Origin: Sphingomonas sinipercae | GTDB lineage: Bacteria > Pseudomonadota > Alphaproteobacteria > Sphingomonadales > Sphingomonadaceae | NCBI RefSeq assembly: GCF_011302055.1 | Contig: NZ_CP049871.1 | Coordinates: 268,501-332,500, forward strand | DNA length: 64,000 nucleotides | Reading direction: 5' to 3' | Shown: piece after piece, positions 9,579 to 18,812 of the stretch | Layout of the letters: the number at the start of each line of letters is the position of its first letter | Numbering within the stretch: the stretch's first letter is position 1 | Position numbers and translations under genes: made by a program | Notes under the pieces: model-generated | The model's input: only the letters and a program-made list of their open reading frames with translations | What the model was told of the DNA's origin: nothing | Database searches by the model: none

Positions 9579-12379
9579 TGCGCCGTGCCCCAGTTGGCGC
9601 CCCAGCCGACTTCGACATCCAGCGGCACGTCGAGTTGGAGCGACGGCGCCGCGGCTTGCGACATCACCGTCCTGACGACTTCCGCGGCCTCTTCCTCGCG
9701 GCCCTCGGGCACTTCGAAGACCAATTCGTCGTGGACTTGCAGAAGCATCCGCACGCCGCCCAGTCCGGCTGCGTCCAGCGCATCGTCCATTCGAGTCATG
9801 GCCCGCTTGATGAGGTCGGCGCTGGTGCCCTGGATCGGTGCGTTGACCGCCGCCCGCTCGGCCCCGCCGCGAAAGCTCTGGTTCGACGAGCGGATGTTGG
9901 GGAAATGCGTCTTGCGGCCGAACAAGGTGCGGGTGAACCCGGTTTCGCGGACGAACGCCAGGGTCTGCGCGATATAGTCGCGGATGCCGGGGAAGCGCTC
10001 GAAATAGCGGTCGATGATGAACTTGCCTTCGTCCCGCGACACGCCGAGCCGCCCGGCCAGCCCCCAGGACGAAATGCCGTAAAGGATCGCGAAATTGACC
10101 GTCTTCGCCTTGTTGCGAGCGTCGCGGTCTGACGTTCCGAACAGCTCCTCCGCGGTCATGCTGTGGATGTCGGCTTTCTCGCGGAAGGCCTGCTTCAATT
10201 GCGGCACGTCGGCCATGTGCGCCGCGAGCCGAAGCTCGATCTGGCTGTAGTCGGCGCTCATCAGCACATGGCCCGGCTCGGCGACGAAGGCGTCGCGGAT
10301 CTTGCGCCCGATTTCGGTCCGGATCGGGATGTTCTGGAGGTTGGGTTCGTTTGACGACAGGCGGCCGGTCTGCGCGCCGGCGAGGCTGAAGCTGGTGTGC
10401 ACGCGGCCGGTGTCGGGGTTGATCTGGGCCTGCAGCGCGTCGGTGTAGGTCGACTTGAGCTTGCTGAGCTGGCGCCAGTCGAGCACCAGCCGGGCGCATT
10501 CGACGCCCTCTCCGGCAAGCCGTTCGAGCTCGTTGACGTCGGTCGAATATTGGCCGCTCTTGCCCTTGCGGCCGCCCTTCAGCCCAAGCCGCCCGTACAG
10601 GACTTCGCCAAGCTGCTGCGGCGATCCGATGGTGAACGGGCCGCAGGCGCTGTCGTAGATGCGGGTCTCCAGGCTGGCGATTTCCTCGGCGAATTCGCGG
10701 CTCAGGCGAGCGAGATATTCGCGATCGACCTTGACCCCGCGCCGTTCCATTCGGCCGATCACCGGCACCAGCGGGCGATCGACCCGCTCATACACCTGCG
10801 CGACGTTTTCCGCCGCGATCCGGCTCTTCAACCGTTGCCACACCCGCAAGGTGATATCGGCGTCCTCCGCCGCATATTCGGTCGCTTCCTTCAGCGGCAC
10901 CTTGTCGAACGTGATCTGGCTCTTGCCGGTGCCGCACAGCTGCTTGAACGGAATGCATTCATGCTCGAAGTTCAGCTTCGCCAGCTCGTCGAGACCGTGG
11001 CCGTGAAGGCCGGCGTCGAGGTCGAAGCTCAGCAGCATCGTGTCGTCGAACGGCGCGACCGTGATGCCCGCCTTTTCGAACATCACCCAATCGTATTTCA
11101 GGTTGTGGCCGATCTTCAGGACCGCCGGATTTTCCAGCAACGGCTTTAATCGATCGAGCACCAAGTGCATCGGCAGCTGGCTCGGCGCGTCCGAATAAAG
11201 GTCGGCGCTGGAATGGCCGACTGGAATGTAGCAGGCACGGTTCGGCTGGGTCGCAAGGCTGATCCCCGCCAGCTTGGCGACGACGCAATCGATGCAATCG
11301 GTTTCGGTATCGAGCGCGACGAAACCCTGCGCCGATGCTTCGCTTATCCAGCGGTCCAGCGCGGCTTCGTCGGTCACCGTTTCGTACAGTGATCGGTCGA
11401 CTTCGATCTTCTCCGGCGCGGCCGGTTTGGCGGGGCTCGCGCCGAGCGTCGCGGCCATCATGTCGATGCCGGCGCCGCTGCTGCTGCGCGCGCTTGCCGG
11501 GGCACCGCCGTTCAGCCGGTTGAGCAAGGTCTTGAACCCCTGCTCCTCCAGGAATTCACGCAGCGGCTCGGCCGGAATGCCCTTGAGCGCCAGTTCTTCC
11601 AGCGGCTCGGGAAGCTTCGAATCGCAAACCAGGGTGACCAGCTGGCGGCTGAGCCGCGCGGAATCCGCATGATCGATCAGCGACTGCTTGAGCTTGGGCT
11701 TGGCGATCTTGTCGGTGCTTGCCAGCACCGCTTCCAACGACCCGAACTCGGCGATCAGCTGGGACGCCGTTTTGGGTCCGATGCCGGGCACGCCCGGCAC
11801 GTTGTCGACCTTGTCCCCCATCAGCGCCAGCACGTCGCCAAGCTCGGCCGGCCCGACGCCGAACTTCTCGCGCACGTAGGCGCTGTCGATACGGCGGTCG
11901 TTCATCGTGTCGAGCATGTCGACGCAACCGTCCTGAATCAGCTGCATCAGATCCTTGTCGGAGCTGACGATGGTCGTCTTCCAGCCGGCGTTGCAGGCGG
12001 CGGTGACGTAGCAAGCGATGATGTCGTCCGCTTCCAGCCCGGCCTCTTCGATGCACGGAATGGAAAAGGCGCGCGTGGCGGTGCGGATCAGCGGGAATTG
12101 CGGGACCAGGTCTTCGGGCGGCGGCGGGCGATGTGCCTTGTACTGGTCGTAAAGCTGGTTGCGGAAAGTCGATTCAGACGCGTCGAGGATGACCGCCATG
12201 TGCGTCGGCCCGTCGGCGCGGTTGAGCCCTTCCGCGAGCTTCCACAGCATCGTCGTATAGCCATAGACCGCGCCCGCCGGCTGCCCGTGCCGGTTGGTCA
12301 GCGGCGGCAGCCGGTGATAGGCGCGAAAGATGTAGCTCGAGCCGTCGACGAGATAGAGGTGGGGCTGCGCTTCGGACAT
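9575..12379 (-). CDS. polA: DNA polymerase I
   Basis: The 934-residue protein has all three Pol I domains. The 5'-3' exonuclease (about residues 1-290) has YLVDGSSYIFRAYH, SSDKDLMQL and GVPGIGPKTASQL. The 3'-5' proofreading domain keeps its DTE acid pair in FVALDTETDCID near residue 355, so proofreading is probably active. The polymerase has motif A DYSQIELR near residue 708, the KTVNFAILYGIS helix and motif C QVHDELVFE near residue 880. Longer in-frame starts exist, but homology begins at MSEAQPHLYLVDGSS. It functions in Okazaki-fragment processing and repair synthesis. Confidence 0.97.
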   Translation of the reverse strand: MSEAQPHLYLVDGSSYIFRAYHRLPPLTNRHGQPAGAVYGYTTMLWKLAEGLNRADGPTHMAVILDASESTFRNQLYDQYKAHRPPPPEDLVPQFPLIRTATRAFSIPCIEEAGLEADDIIACYVTAACNAGWKTTIVSSDKDLMQLIQDGCVDMLDTMNDRRIDSAYVREKFGVGPAELGDVLALMGDKVDNVPGVPGIGPKTASQLIAEFGSLEAVLASTDKIAKPKLKQSLIDHADSARLSRQLVTLVCDSKLPEPLEELALKGIPAEPLREFLEEQGFKTLLNRLNGGAPASARSSSGAGIDMMAATLGASPAKPAAPEKIEVDRSLYETVTDEAALDRWISEASAQGFVALDTETDCIDCVVAKLAGISLATQPNRACYIPVGHSSADLYSDAPSQLPMHLVLDRLKPLLENPAVLKIGHNLKYDWVMFEKAGITVAPFDDTMLLSFDLDAGLHGHGLDELAKLNFEHECIPFKQLCGTGKSQITFDKVPLKEATEYAAEDADITLRVWQRLKSRIAAENVAQVYERVDRPLVPVIGRMERRGVKVDREYLARLSREFAEEIASLETRIYDSACGPFTIGSPQQLGEVLYGRLGLKGGRKGKSGQYSTDVNELERLAGEGVECARLVLDWRQLSKLKSTYTDALQAQINPDTGRVHTSFSLAGAQTGRLSSNEPNLQNIPIRTEIGRKIRDAFVAEPGHVLMSADYSQIELRLAAHMADVPQLKQAFREKADIHSMTAEELFGTSDRDARNKAKTVNFAILYGISSWGLAGRLGVSRDEGKFIIDRYFERFPGIRDYIAQTLAFVRETGFTRTLFGRKTHFPNIRSSNQSFRGGAERAAVNAPIQGTSADLIKRAMTRMDDALDAAGLGGVRMLLQVHDELVFEVPEGREEEAAEVVRTVMSQAAAPSLQLDVPLDVEVGWGANWGTAH

Positions 12380-12483
12380 GAAGCCGTCGCGTTTAGCAGG
12401 GTAGGCGGGGGATGCCAGCGCCGCTGAAGTCCAGCTGTAAGACCGCTTGGCAACCGATGGCGGGCGCAACGGTTGTTGATCAG

Positions 12484-13284
12484 ATGGAAGAGAAAAGCAC
12501 CGCCGATCACCGCCTTTGGTGGACCGTCCAGCGCGGCGACGGTCCGGTCCTGGCCACCGCAATCCACGACGGCAACGGCCTCCGGCCCGAAATCGCGGCG
12601 GCGATGAAGCTCGCCGACGCCGACCGGCTTCGGGAGGAGGATCCGTTCACAGGCCAAGCAATCGTCGACGTGCCGACCCACGTCATCGCCCACCGCTCGA
12701 GGTTCGAATTCGATCTCAACCGCGGCGGGCAGGACGCAATCTACCGGACCGCGGACCAAAGCTGGGGGCTGGAGGTATGGGATCGGCCATTGAGCGAAGC
12801 GGATGTCGCCGCCTCGCTGGCGATCCACAACGCATATTATGCGATGCTCGGGCAGCTGCTCGATTCGATCGCCGAGCGCCACCCAAAGTTCGTGCTGATC
12901 GACGTGCACAGCTACAACCATCGCCGCGACGGGTCGGATGGCGACCCGATGCCGCAGGACAAAGCGCCGGACATCAACATCGGCACCTTCTCGATGCCGC
13001 GCGAGCAATGGGCCTGGCTGCTGGATCCGCTGATGGAAGGGATGGCGGGTTTCGACTTCAACGGCCGCCGCCTCGATGTGCGTGAAAACGTCGCCTTCCA
13101 GGGCAAGGGCGAACAGACGCGCTTCGTCCACGATCGATATCCCGGGCAGGGCTGCGCGATCGCCCTCGAGTTCAAGAAGTTCTTCATGGACGAATGGACC
13201 GGCCAGCCCGATCCGGCCGAGCTCGATGCTATGCGCCGGTTCATCACCTTCATCGCCGGCGAAGCGGAACGACTGCTTAAGTGA
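12484..13284 (+). CDS. N-formylglutamate amidohydrolase family protein
   Basis: This 266-residue protein matches the N-formylglutamate amidohydrolase (FGase) family: ATAIHDGNGLRPE near the start, then SRFEFDLNRGGQDAIY, FVLIDVHSYNHRRDG and ALEFKKFFMDEWTG. The His/Glu/His zinc ligands are probably H in IHDGN, the acid nearby and H in DVHSYN. An alternative start at 12457 adds nine residues, and neither site has a clear ribosome binding site. Its TGA overlaps the GTG of the metallopeptidase gene. No hut histidine-degradation genes are present, so the substrate is probably not N-formylglutamate but an amide made or cut by the two downstream enzymes. Confidence 0.82.
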   Translation: MEEKSTADHRLWWTVQRGDGPVLATAIHDGNGLRPEIAAAMKLADADRLREEDPFTGQAIVDVPTHVIAHRSRFEFDLNRGGQDAIYRTADQSWGLEVWDRPLSEADVAASLAIHNAYYAMLGQLLDSIAERHPKFVLIDVHSYNHRRDGSDGDPMPQDKAPDINIGTFSMPREQWAWLLDPLMEGMAGFDFNGRRLDVRENVAFQGKGEQTRFVHDRYPGQGCAIALEFKKFFMDEWTGQPDPAELDAMRRFITFIAGEAERLLK

Positions 13285-15143
13285 ACCAGGCGCACCGCAA
13301 CATCGCCGAAGCCAAGGCCGGGCCCGAGTTCGGCCCTGGCGGCGCGCTTCGGGCCCAGGTCGGCGAACACGGCCGGGTCCATCTCGATCGCTGGCTGCCG
13401 TTCATCCTGCTTCACCGGGGTGATGAACCGGCGGACGGACTTGCCCGGCGAGTCGCGATCGAAAGCCCGGCCTACCTGGTGTGGTCGCCCGAAGACGACG
13501 CCGCCGCGATGGATGTGCTTGATCAAATCGGCGCGGCTGCCGCCGAAGCTGCCGGCGGACGACTGCTCGTCATTACCCTCGACGACCATCAGGTCGAACA
13601 TGTCGGCGAGGGCACGCAGGACTTGCCCATGTTTATGGCCGAGGTCGGGGCCGGCGATCAGGGCGACGTCGGCCGCGCGGCGGGAGCGCTGGAACGCGCC
13701 CTTCACGAGATCGAAATCGACCTGCGCAAGTGCAAGGTGTCGCGCGTGCCGTTTGCGCCATTGTTGCCGGCGTCGTTCGACCGGTTGCTCAACGGCATCG
13801 AGGGCGTCCAGCGATTGTCGCTGCGAATCCCGCAAATTCACCGCTCCTCCGACGGCCGCGAGTTCCCCGCGATCCGGCACGAACTGTCGACCCGGATCGG
13901 CGATGCGCTGTTGCGGACCGGCTGCGCCTTCCTCGACGACGGCCGGGGCCATGCACCGGCGCATTACCGTGCGCTCGGGCGAAGCGCTTACCTTGCCGCC
14001 GCCCGCAAGGCGGACCGCCAACTCGACCGGATCGCGCGCAGCTTCGATTTCCTGCTGTCGGTATCGCCGATCGACACAGCCAAGGCGCTCGACCGCTTCA
14101 TTGCCGAAGGCGAGCAGAAGCCGCCGCGCTTCCATTACCGCCCGCTGACCGTCGATCCGGACATCGCCAAGCGTGACCTTTACGCGATCGATTTCCGCCA
14201 GCTCGAAGATCCGCTGCTGGAGCAATTGCTGGGCGAAAAGCGGCACGAGCTGGATTCGCAACTGACCATGCTGGCGACCCGCAACACGCCCGCGTTCCAC
14301 GCCGCGTCGGTCTTCCAATATGGCACCGTCGCCCGCGAACTGCTGGACGATGCCCACGCCATCCTTGCTGCGGAAACGCGGCGGCGCCCCGCCGGCGATG
14401 CGGTCGGCGCAATGGAGCTGGCACACGCTATCGACGAGCTTTCAGCGCGCTATCGCCAGGTCGATCCGTCCTTCGCCCCCGATATCCAGGTTCGGGACGA
14501 TGTCGCCGGGCTGATGGTGTCGGGGCCCAAGATTTTCATCGGCTCCGACAGCGTCGTCCCGGCCCAACGCGTCAACGCCCTGCTCGCGCACGAGGTCAGC
14601 ATCCACTTGCTCACCCATTTCAACGGGGCGGCGCAGGGCCTGACCATCTTCCGCACCGGCCTTGCCGGCTACGAAGGCATCCAGGAAGGGCTGGGCGTGT
14701 TCGCCGAATGGGCGACGGGCGGCCTGACCAGCGCCCGATTGCGCCTGCTTGCGGCCCGGGTCGTCGCGGTCGACGCGTTGCAGCAGGGCGCGGGCTTCAT
14801 CGAAGTGTACCGGCTGCTGAATCGCGATCACGGTTTTTCCCGCCGCGGCGCGTTCGGCATCGCCGCCCGCATTTTCCGGTCGGGCGGGTTTGCCAAGGAT
14901 GCGATTTACCTGCGGGGGTTCCGCGCCGTTCTGGCGCTGGTCGCCGCCGGCAAGCCGCTGGCGCCGTTCTGGCTGGGCAAGATCGCCGAGGCGCACGTGC
15001 CGGCGATCGAGGAACTGCTTCAGCGCGGGCTCGTTCAGCCGCCGCGGTTCACGCCGCTTTTTCTCGAAGACGACGACAGCTCCAGCCGCATCGCCAAGCT
15101 GCGAAAAGCGAAAAGCTTCGCTGAGATGATTTCAGGAGAATGA
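13281..15143 (+). CDS. MATCAP-like HEXXXH metallopeptidase (DUF1704, 'QEGLA motif' protein)
   Basis: The 620-residue protein belongs to the DUF1704 family, often annotated as flavohemoglobin expression-modulating QEGLA motif protein. It carries HEVSIH at residues 437-442, an HEXXXH zinc motif, and the QEGL sequence at 468-471 whose Glu469 is the likely third zinc ligand. Eukaryotic members (KIAA0895/MATCAP) are carboxypeptidases that remove the C-terminal tyrosine of tubulin, so a C-terminal exopeptidase activity is inferred here. The first 130 residues form a separate domain without a family I recognise. The GTG start overlaps the upstream stop, and the ATP-grasp gene begins three bases after its own stop, so all three genes form one operon. 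Confidence 0.85.
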   Translation: MNQAHRNIAEAKAGPEFGPGGALRAQVGEHGRVHLDRWLPFILLHRGDEPADGLARRVAIESPAYLVWSPEDDAAAMDVLDQIGAAAAEAAGGRLLVITLDDHQVEHVGEGTQDLPMFMAEVGAGDQGDVGRAAGALERALHEIEIDLRKCKVSRVPFAPLLPASFDRLLNGIEGVQRLSLRIPQIHRSSDGREFPAIRHELSTRIGDALLRTGCAFLDDGRGHAPAHYRALGRSAYLAAARKADRQLDRIARSFDFLLSVSPIDTAKALDRFIAEGEQKPPRFHYRPLTVDPDIAKRDLYAIDFRQLEDPLLEQLLGEKRHELDSQLTMLATRNTPAFHAASVFQYGTVARELLDDAHAILAAETRRRPAGDAVGAMELAHAIDELSARYRQVDPSFAPDIQVRDDVAGLMVSGPKIFIGSDSVVPAQRVNALLAHEVSIHLLTHFNGAAQGLTIFRTGLAGYEGIQEGLGVFAEWATGGLTSARLRLLAARVVAVDALQQGAGFIEVYRLLNRDHGFSRRGAFGIAARIFRSGGFAKDAIYLRGFRAVLALVAAGKPLAPFWLGKIAEAHVPAIEELLQRGLVQPPRFTPLFLEDDDSSSRIAKLRKAKSFAEMISGE

Positions 15144-15146
15144 TGG

Positions 15147-16190
15147 GTGCTGATCGCGTTTTTCATCAATGATCTGGAGCGCGAGCATCCCGGATATACG
15201 ACCACGGTCCTCGCCCACCAGGCGACCGAGCGCGGCCATCGCGTATGCTACCTCACCCCCAGCGACTTCGCGCTTCAGCGCGATGACACGCTGCATGCGC
15301 ACGCCCGGTTCATGCCCAAACGCAAGTATCAGGACGCCAAGGAATTCTTTGAAACGCTGAAGTCCGGCAAGGCCAAGGTCGAACCGGTCGACATGGCCGA
15401 AATCGACATCCTCATGCTGCGCAACGACCCGTCGATCGACGCCGAAACGCCGTGGGCGATGGAGGCGGGCATTCTGTTCGGGCGCGAAGCCGCCAAGCGC
15501 GGCGTGATCGTCCTCAACGATCCCGACAGCCTGGGCCGGGCGATCAACAAGCTCTATTTCCAAAGCTTTCCGACCGAAGCGCGCGCGGAAACCGTGATCA
15601 CCCGCCACGCCGACGACATCAAGGCGTTCGCCAAGGATCATGGCGGCAACATCATCCTCAAGCCGCTGCAGGGATCGGGCGGATCGGGCGTGTTCAAGGT
15701 CGACGCCAAGTCGAAGTCCAACCTCAACCAGATCATAGAAGCGATTGGCCGCGACGGCTACATCATCGCCCAGGCCTATGTCCCGGCGGCGAAGAAGGGC
15801 GACATCCGGCTGTTCCTGATGAATGGCCGGCCGCTGCAGATCGACGGTAAATATGCCGCCCTTCGGCGGGTCGCGTCGGCCGACGACATCCGTTCAAATA
15901 TCCATGCCGGCGGCACTGCCGAGGCGGTCGAAATCGGGAAGACCGAACTGCACGTGGCCGAACTGATCCGACCAAAGCTGGTTGCCGACGGCATGTTCCT
16001 GGTCGGCATCGACATCGTCGGCGACAAGATCCTGGAGGTGAACGTCTTCTCTCCGGGCAACCTCGGCAGCTGCTCGCGGCTCGCCGGGGTCGATTTCTCG
16101 GTCCCGATCCTCGAAGCGATGGAACGCAAGGTCGGCATTGCCTCGCAATATGCGAACAGCTTCGACAACCGCCATTTGGCGGTGCTGTAG
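15147..16190 (+). CDS. glutathione synthetase-like ATP-grasp ligase
   Basis: The 347-residue protein is an ATP-grasp carboxylate-amine ligase resembling GshB and RimK. It shows VLNDPDSLGRAINKLY, the nucleotide-binding ILKPLQGSGGSGVFKV with its lysine and glycine loop, and VGIDIVGDKILEVNVFSPGN with the Mg-binding Glu and Asn. The GTG at 15147 is the in-frame start; the ATGATG just upstream belongs to another frame, and GGAGAA precedes it. True gshB is usually found alone or with gshA; here it is coupled to an amidase-like gene and a MATCAP-like peptidase, so ligation of an amino acid to a peptide or metabolite is a reasonable alternative to glutathione synthesis. Confidence 0.82.
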   Translation: MLIAFFINDLEREHPGYTTTVLAHQATERGHRVCYLTPSDFALQRDDTLHAHARFMPKRKYQDAKEFFETLKSGKAKVEPVDMAEIDILMLRNDPSIDAETPWAMEAGILFGREAAKRGVIVLNDPDSLGRAINKLYFQSFPTEARAETVITRHADDIKAFAKDHGGNIILKPLQGSGGSGVFKVDAKSKSNLNQIIEAIGRDGYIIAQAYVPAAKKGDIRLFLMNGRPLQIDGKYAALRRVASADDIRSNIHAGGTAEAVEIGKTELHVAELIRPKLVADGMFLVGIDIVGDKILEVNVFSPGNLGSCSRLAGVDFSVPILEAMERKVGIASQYANSFDNRHLAVL

Positions 16191-16195
16191 CGCCA

Positions 16196-17776
16196 CTACG
16201 GAACCAGGATCGTGTCGCGGGCCTCCGGCAGCGTTGCCGGATAATCGAGCGTGTAATGAAGGCCCCGGCTTTCGTGGCGGCTTAGTGCGGACCGGACGAT
16301 CAGGTCGGCGACCTCCACCAGGTTGCGAAGCTCGATCAGGTCCGGCGTAACCCGAAAATTCTTGTAATATTCGGCGACTTCCAGCCGCAGCAGGTCGATC
16401 CGCCGCTTGGCGCGCTCGAGCCGCTTGGTGGTCCGAACGATGCCGACGAAATTCCACATGAAGCGGCGGATTTCGCCCCAGATCTGCGTGATGACGACTT
16501 CCTCGTCGCTATCGGTGACCCGGCTTTCATCCCAGGCCCGGACTTTCGGCATTGCCGGCAGCGAGTCCCAATTGGCCAATATGTCTTTCGCCGCCGCTTC
16601 GCCGAAGACGAGGCATTCCAGCAGGCTGTTCGATGCCAGCCGGTTCGCGCCATGCAGCCCCGACTGGGTCACTTCGCCGGCTGCATAGAGCCCGGCCGCG
16701 TCGGTGCGGCCGTTGCGGTCGATCATCACCCCGCCACAGGTGTAATGCTGGGCCGGCACGACCGGGATCGGCTCCCTGGTAATGTCGATGCCAAGGCCAA
16801 GCAGCTTCTCGTAGATATTCGGGAAATGCTCGCGGACGAAGGCGGGTTCGCGGTGCGAGATGTCGAGGTGGACGTAATCGAGCCCAAGCCGCTTGATTTC
16901 ATGGTCGATGGCGCGGGCGACGATATCGCGCGGCGCCAGCTCCGCCCTCTTGTCGAACCGCGGCATGAAGCGCTCACCAGTGGTCGGAAGCTTGAGCTGC
17001 CCGCCTTCGCCGCGCACGGCCTCGGTGATCAGGAAGTTCTTGACCTCAAGGTTGTACAGGCAGGTCGGGTGGAATTGCATGAATTCCATATTCGACACGC
17101 GGCAACCGGCGCGCCAGGCCATGGCGATGCCGTCACCCGTGGCGCCGCGCGGCGCGGTGGAGAACAGGTAAGCGCGCCCGGCGCCGCCGCTGGCGAGGAC
17201 GGTTGCGCGCCCGGTCAACGCTTCGACCCGCCGCCGCTGCTTGTTATAGGCGTAAAGCCCGTGGACCTGGCCGCTGGTTGAAAAGTCGGCGGCGTGGCGG
17301 CCGGTGATCAGGTCGATCGCGACCATGTCGGGCAGCAAGGTGATGTTCGGATGTGCCGCCGCCGCTTTCTCGAGCGCCGTCTGGATCGCCCGCCCGGTGG
17401 CGTCCGCGACGTGGACGATGCGCCGGTGGCTGTGGCCGCCTTCGCGGGTCAGGTGAAGGCCATCGCCTTCGGTGGCGAAGGGCACGCCCAATTGCTCCAG
17501 CCGGGCAATCGCCGCCGGCGCTTCCCCCACCACATATTCGACGATCGCCTTGTCGTTGAGGCCGGCGCCGGCGATCATCGTATCGTTGACGTGCGCTTCG
17601 AACGTGTCGCCTTCCTCAAGGACGGCGGCGATCCCGCCCTGCGCCCAGCCGGTCGCACCCTCGCCGAGCGAGCCTTTCGCGATCACCGCGACCTTGCGTT
17701 CCGGGGCAAGGTTGAGCGCCGCGGTAAGTCCCGCCGCCCCCGACCCGACGATCAAGACGTCGAAGGCCTTGCTCAC
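16196..17776 (-). CDS. nadB: L-aspartate oxidase
   Basis: NadB is an FAD enzyme that oxidises aspartate to iminoaspartate, the first step of de novo NAD synthesis. The 526-residue protein has the FAD-binding start FDVLIVGSGAAGLTAALNLA, the GATGWAQGGIAAVL segment, HSHRRIVHVADATG, and EFMQFHPTCLY with catalytic residues. It ends the FAD domain with HYTCGGVMID and GLHGANRLASNSLLE. The start codon overlaps the ABC ATPase stop (ATGA), so it is co-transcribed behind that gene. It converges with the ATP-grasp gene five bases away. nadA and nadC are not in the window. Confidence 0.96.
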   Translation of the reverse strand: MSKAFDVLIVGSGAAGLTAALNLAPERKVAVIAKGSLGEGATGWAQGGIAAVLEEGDTFEAHVNDTMIAGAGLNDKAIVEYVVGEAPAAIARLEQLGVPFATEGDGLHLTREGGHSHRRIVHVADATGRAIQTALEKAAAAHPNITLLPDMVAIDLITGRHAADFSTSGQVHGLYAYNKQRRRVEALTGRATVLASGGAGRAYLFSTAPRGATGDGIAMAWRAGCRVSNMEFMQFHPTCLYNLEVKNFLITEAVRGEGGQLKLPTTGERFMPRFDKRAELAPRDIVARAIDHEIKRLGLDYVHLDISHREPAFVREHFPNIYEKLLGLGIDITREPIPVVPAQHYTCGGVMIDRNGRTDAAGLYAAGEVTQSGLHGANRLASNSLLECLVFGEAAAKDILANWDSLPAMPKVRAWDESRVTDSDEEVVITQIWGEIRRFMWNFVGIVRTTKRLERAKRRIDLLRLEVAEYYKNFRVTPDLIELRNLVEVADLIVRSALSRHESRGLHYTLDYPATLPEARDTILVP

Positions 17777-18702
17777 GCGCTGGCGCCGGACACCAGGCTT
17801 AGGAACACGTCTTCAAGGTCCGGTTCGCGAGTCTTCACATCGACGATGGCGAGCCCGTCCCGCTGCAGCGCCGCCAGCACCTCGCCGGCGTTCACCCGGT
17901 CCTTGCGGTAAGTGATCTGCAACGTGCGTTCGTCGAGCAGGCCGATGTTCTGGAAGCAATCGTTGGTCGGAACGTCCTCGACGGCCTTGTCGAAGGTGAC
18001 CACGACGGACTTTTCCTGCGCCTTGGCGATCAGCGTCCGGGTCGGCTCATTGGCAATCACCTTGCCGTGGTTGATGATCGCGATGCGGTCGCAAAGCTCC
18101 TCGGCTTCCTCAAGGTAATGGGTGGTCAGCACCACCGTGACGCCTTGCTCGTTGAGCGAGCGCACATAGCCCCACAATTGCTTGCGAAGCTCAATGTCCA
18201 CGCCTGCTGTCGGCTCGTCCAGGACCAGGATCGGCGGCGAATGGACCATCGCCTTGGCCACCAGCAACCGCCGCTTCATCCCGCCGGACAGGGTGCGCGC
18301 GTAGGCGTTCGCTTTGTCGCTGAGGTGCATTGCCGCGAGCAGTGCTTCGGTCTTGCGCGCCGTGGCTGGGATTCCATAAAGCCCGGCCTGGATTTCCAGC
18401 GCCTCGGCGGGGGTGAAGAAGGGATCGAACAGGATTTCCTGCGGCACGATGCCGATTGAACGTTTCGCATTGCGCGGGTGGCGGTCGATGTCGAAGCCCC
18501 AGACCGTTGCCCGGCCGCTGGTCTTGGTCACCATCCCCGCAAGGATGTTGATCAGCGTGGACTTGCCCGCCCCATTGGGGCCGAGGAGTCCGAAAATCTG
18601 GCCGCGCGGCACGTCGAAGCTGACTTCGTCCAGCGCGCGCTTGCCGCCGGCGTAGGTCTTTGACAGCGATTCGATGCGGATCGCGGGTTCGGCTGGCTGC
18701 AT
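17773..18702 (-). CDS. ABC transporter ATP-binding protein
   Basis: This 309-residue ATPase has Walker A GLLGPNGAGKST, the signature TLSGGMKRR, Walker B ILVLDEPTAGVD and the H-loop TTHYLEEAEELCDR. It therefore belongs to the drug/polysaccharide (DrrA/CcmA-like) ABC-2 group, with a C-terminal DUF4162-type domain after about residue 225. A longer in-frame start at 18777 exists, but MQPAEPAIRIESLSKTY fits the family. No permease is adjacent. The partner gene must lie elsewhere or be lost, and the transported substrate is unknown. Downstream nadB overlaps by four bases. Confidence 0.9.
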   Translation of the reverse strand: MQPAEPAIRIESLSKTYAGGKRALDEVSFDVPRGQIFGLLGPNGAGKSTLINILAGMVTKTSGRATVWGFDIDRHPRNAKRSIGIVPQEILFDPFFTPAEALEIQAGLYGIPATARKTEALLAAMHLSDKANAYARTLSGGMKRRLLVAKAMVHSPPILVLDEPTAGVDIELRKQLWGYVRSLNEQGVTVVLTTHYLEEAEELCDRIAIINHGKVIANEPTRTLIAKAQEKSVVVTFDKAVEDVPTNDCFQNIGLLDERTLQITYRKDRVNAGEVLAALQRDGLAIVDVKTREPDLEDVFLSLVSGASA

Positions 18703-18812
18703 CGCCGTCGCATAGCCCCCGGCCCGCGCTTGCCACAAGCGGCGGTGGGTTAATTGGCCCTTTACCCTAACCGACAAGATGATCTTGAAGTTAACCGTGT
18801 AGCGGCTTCGGC

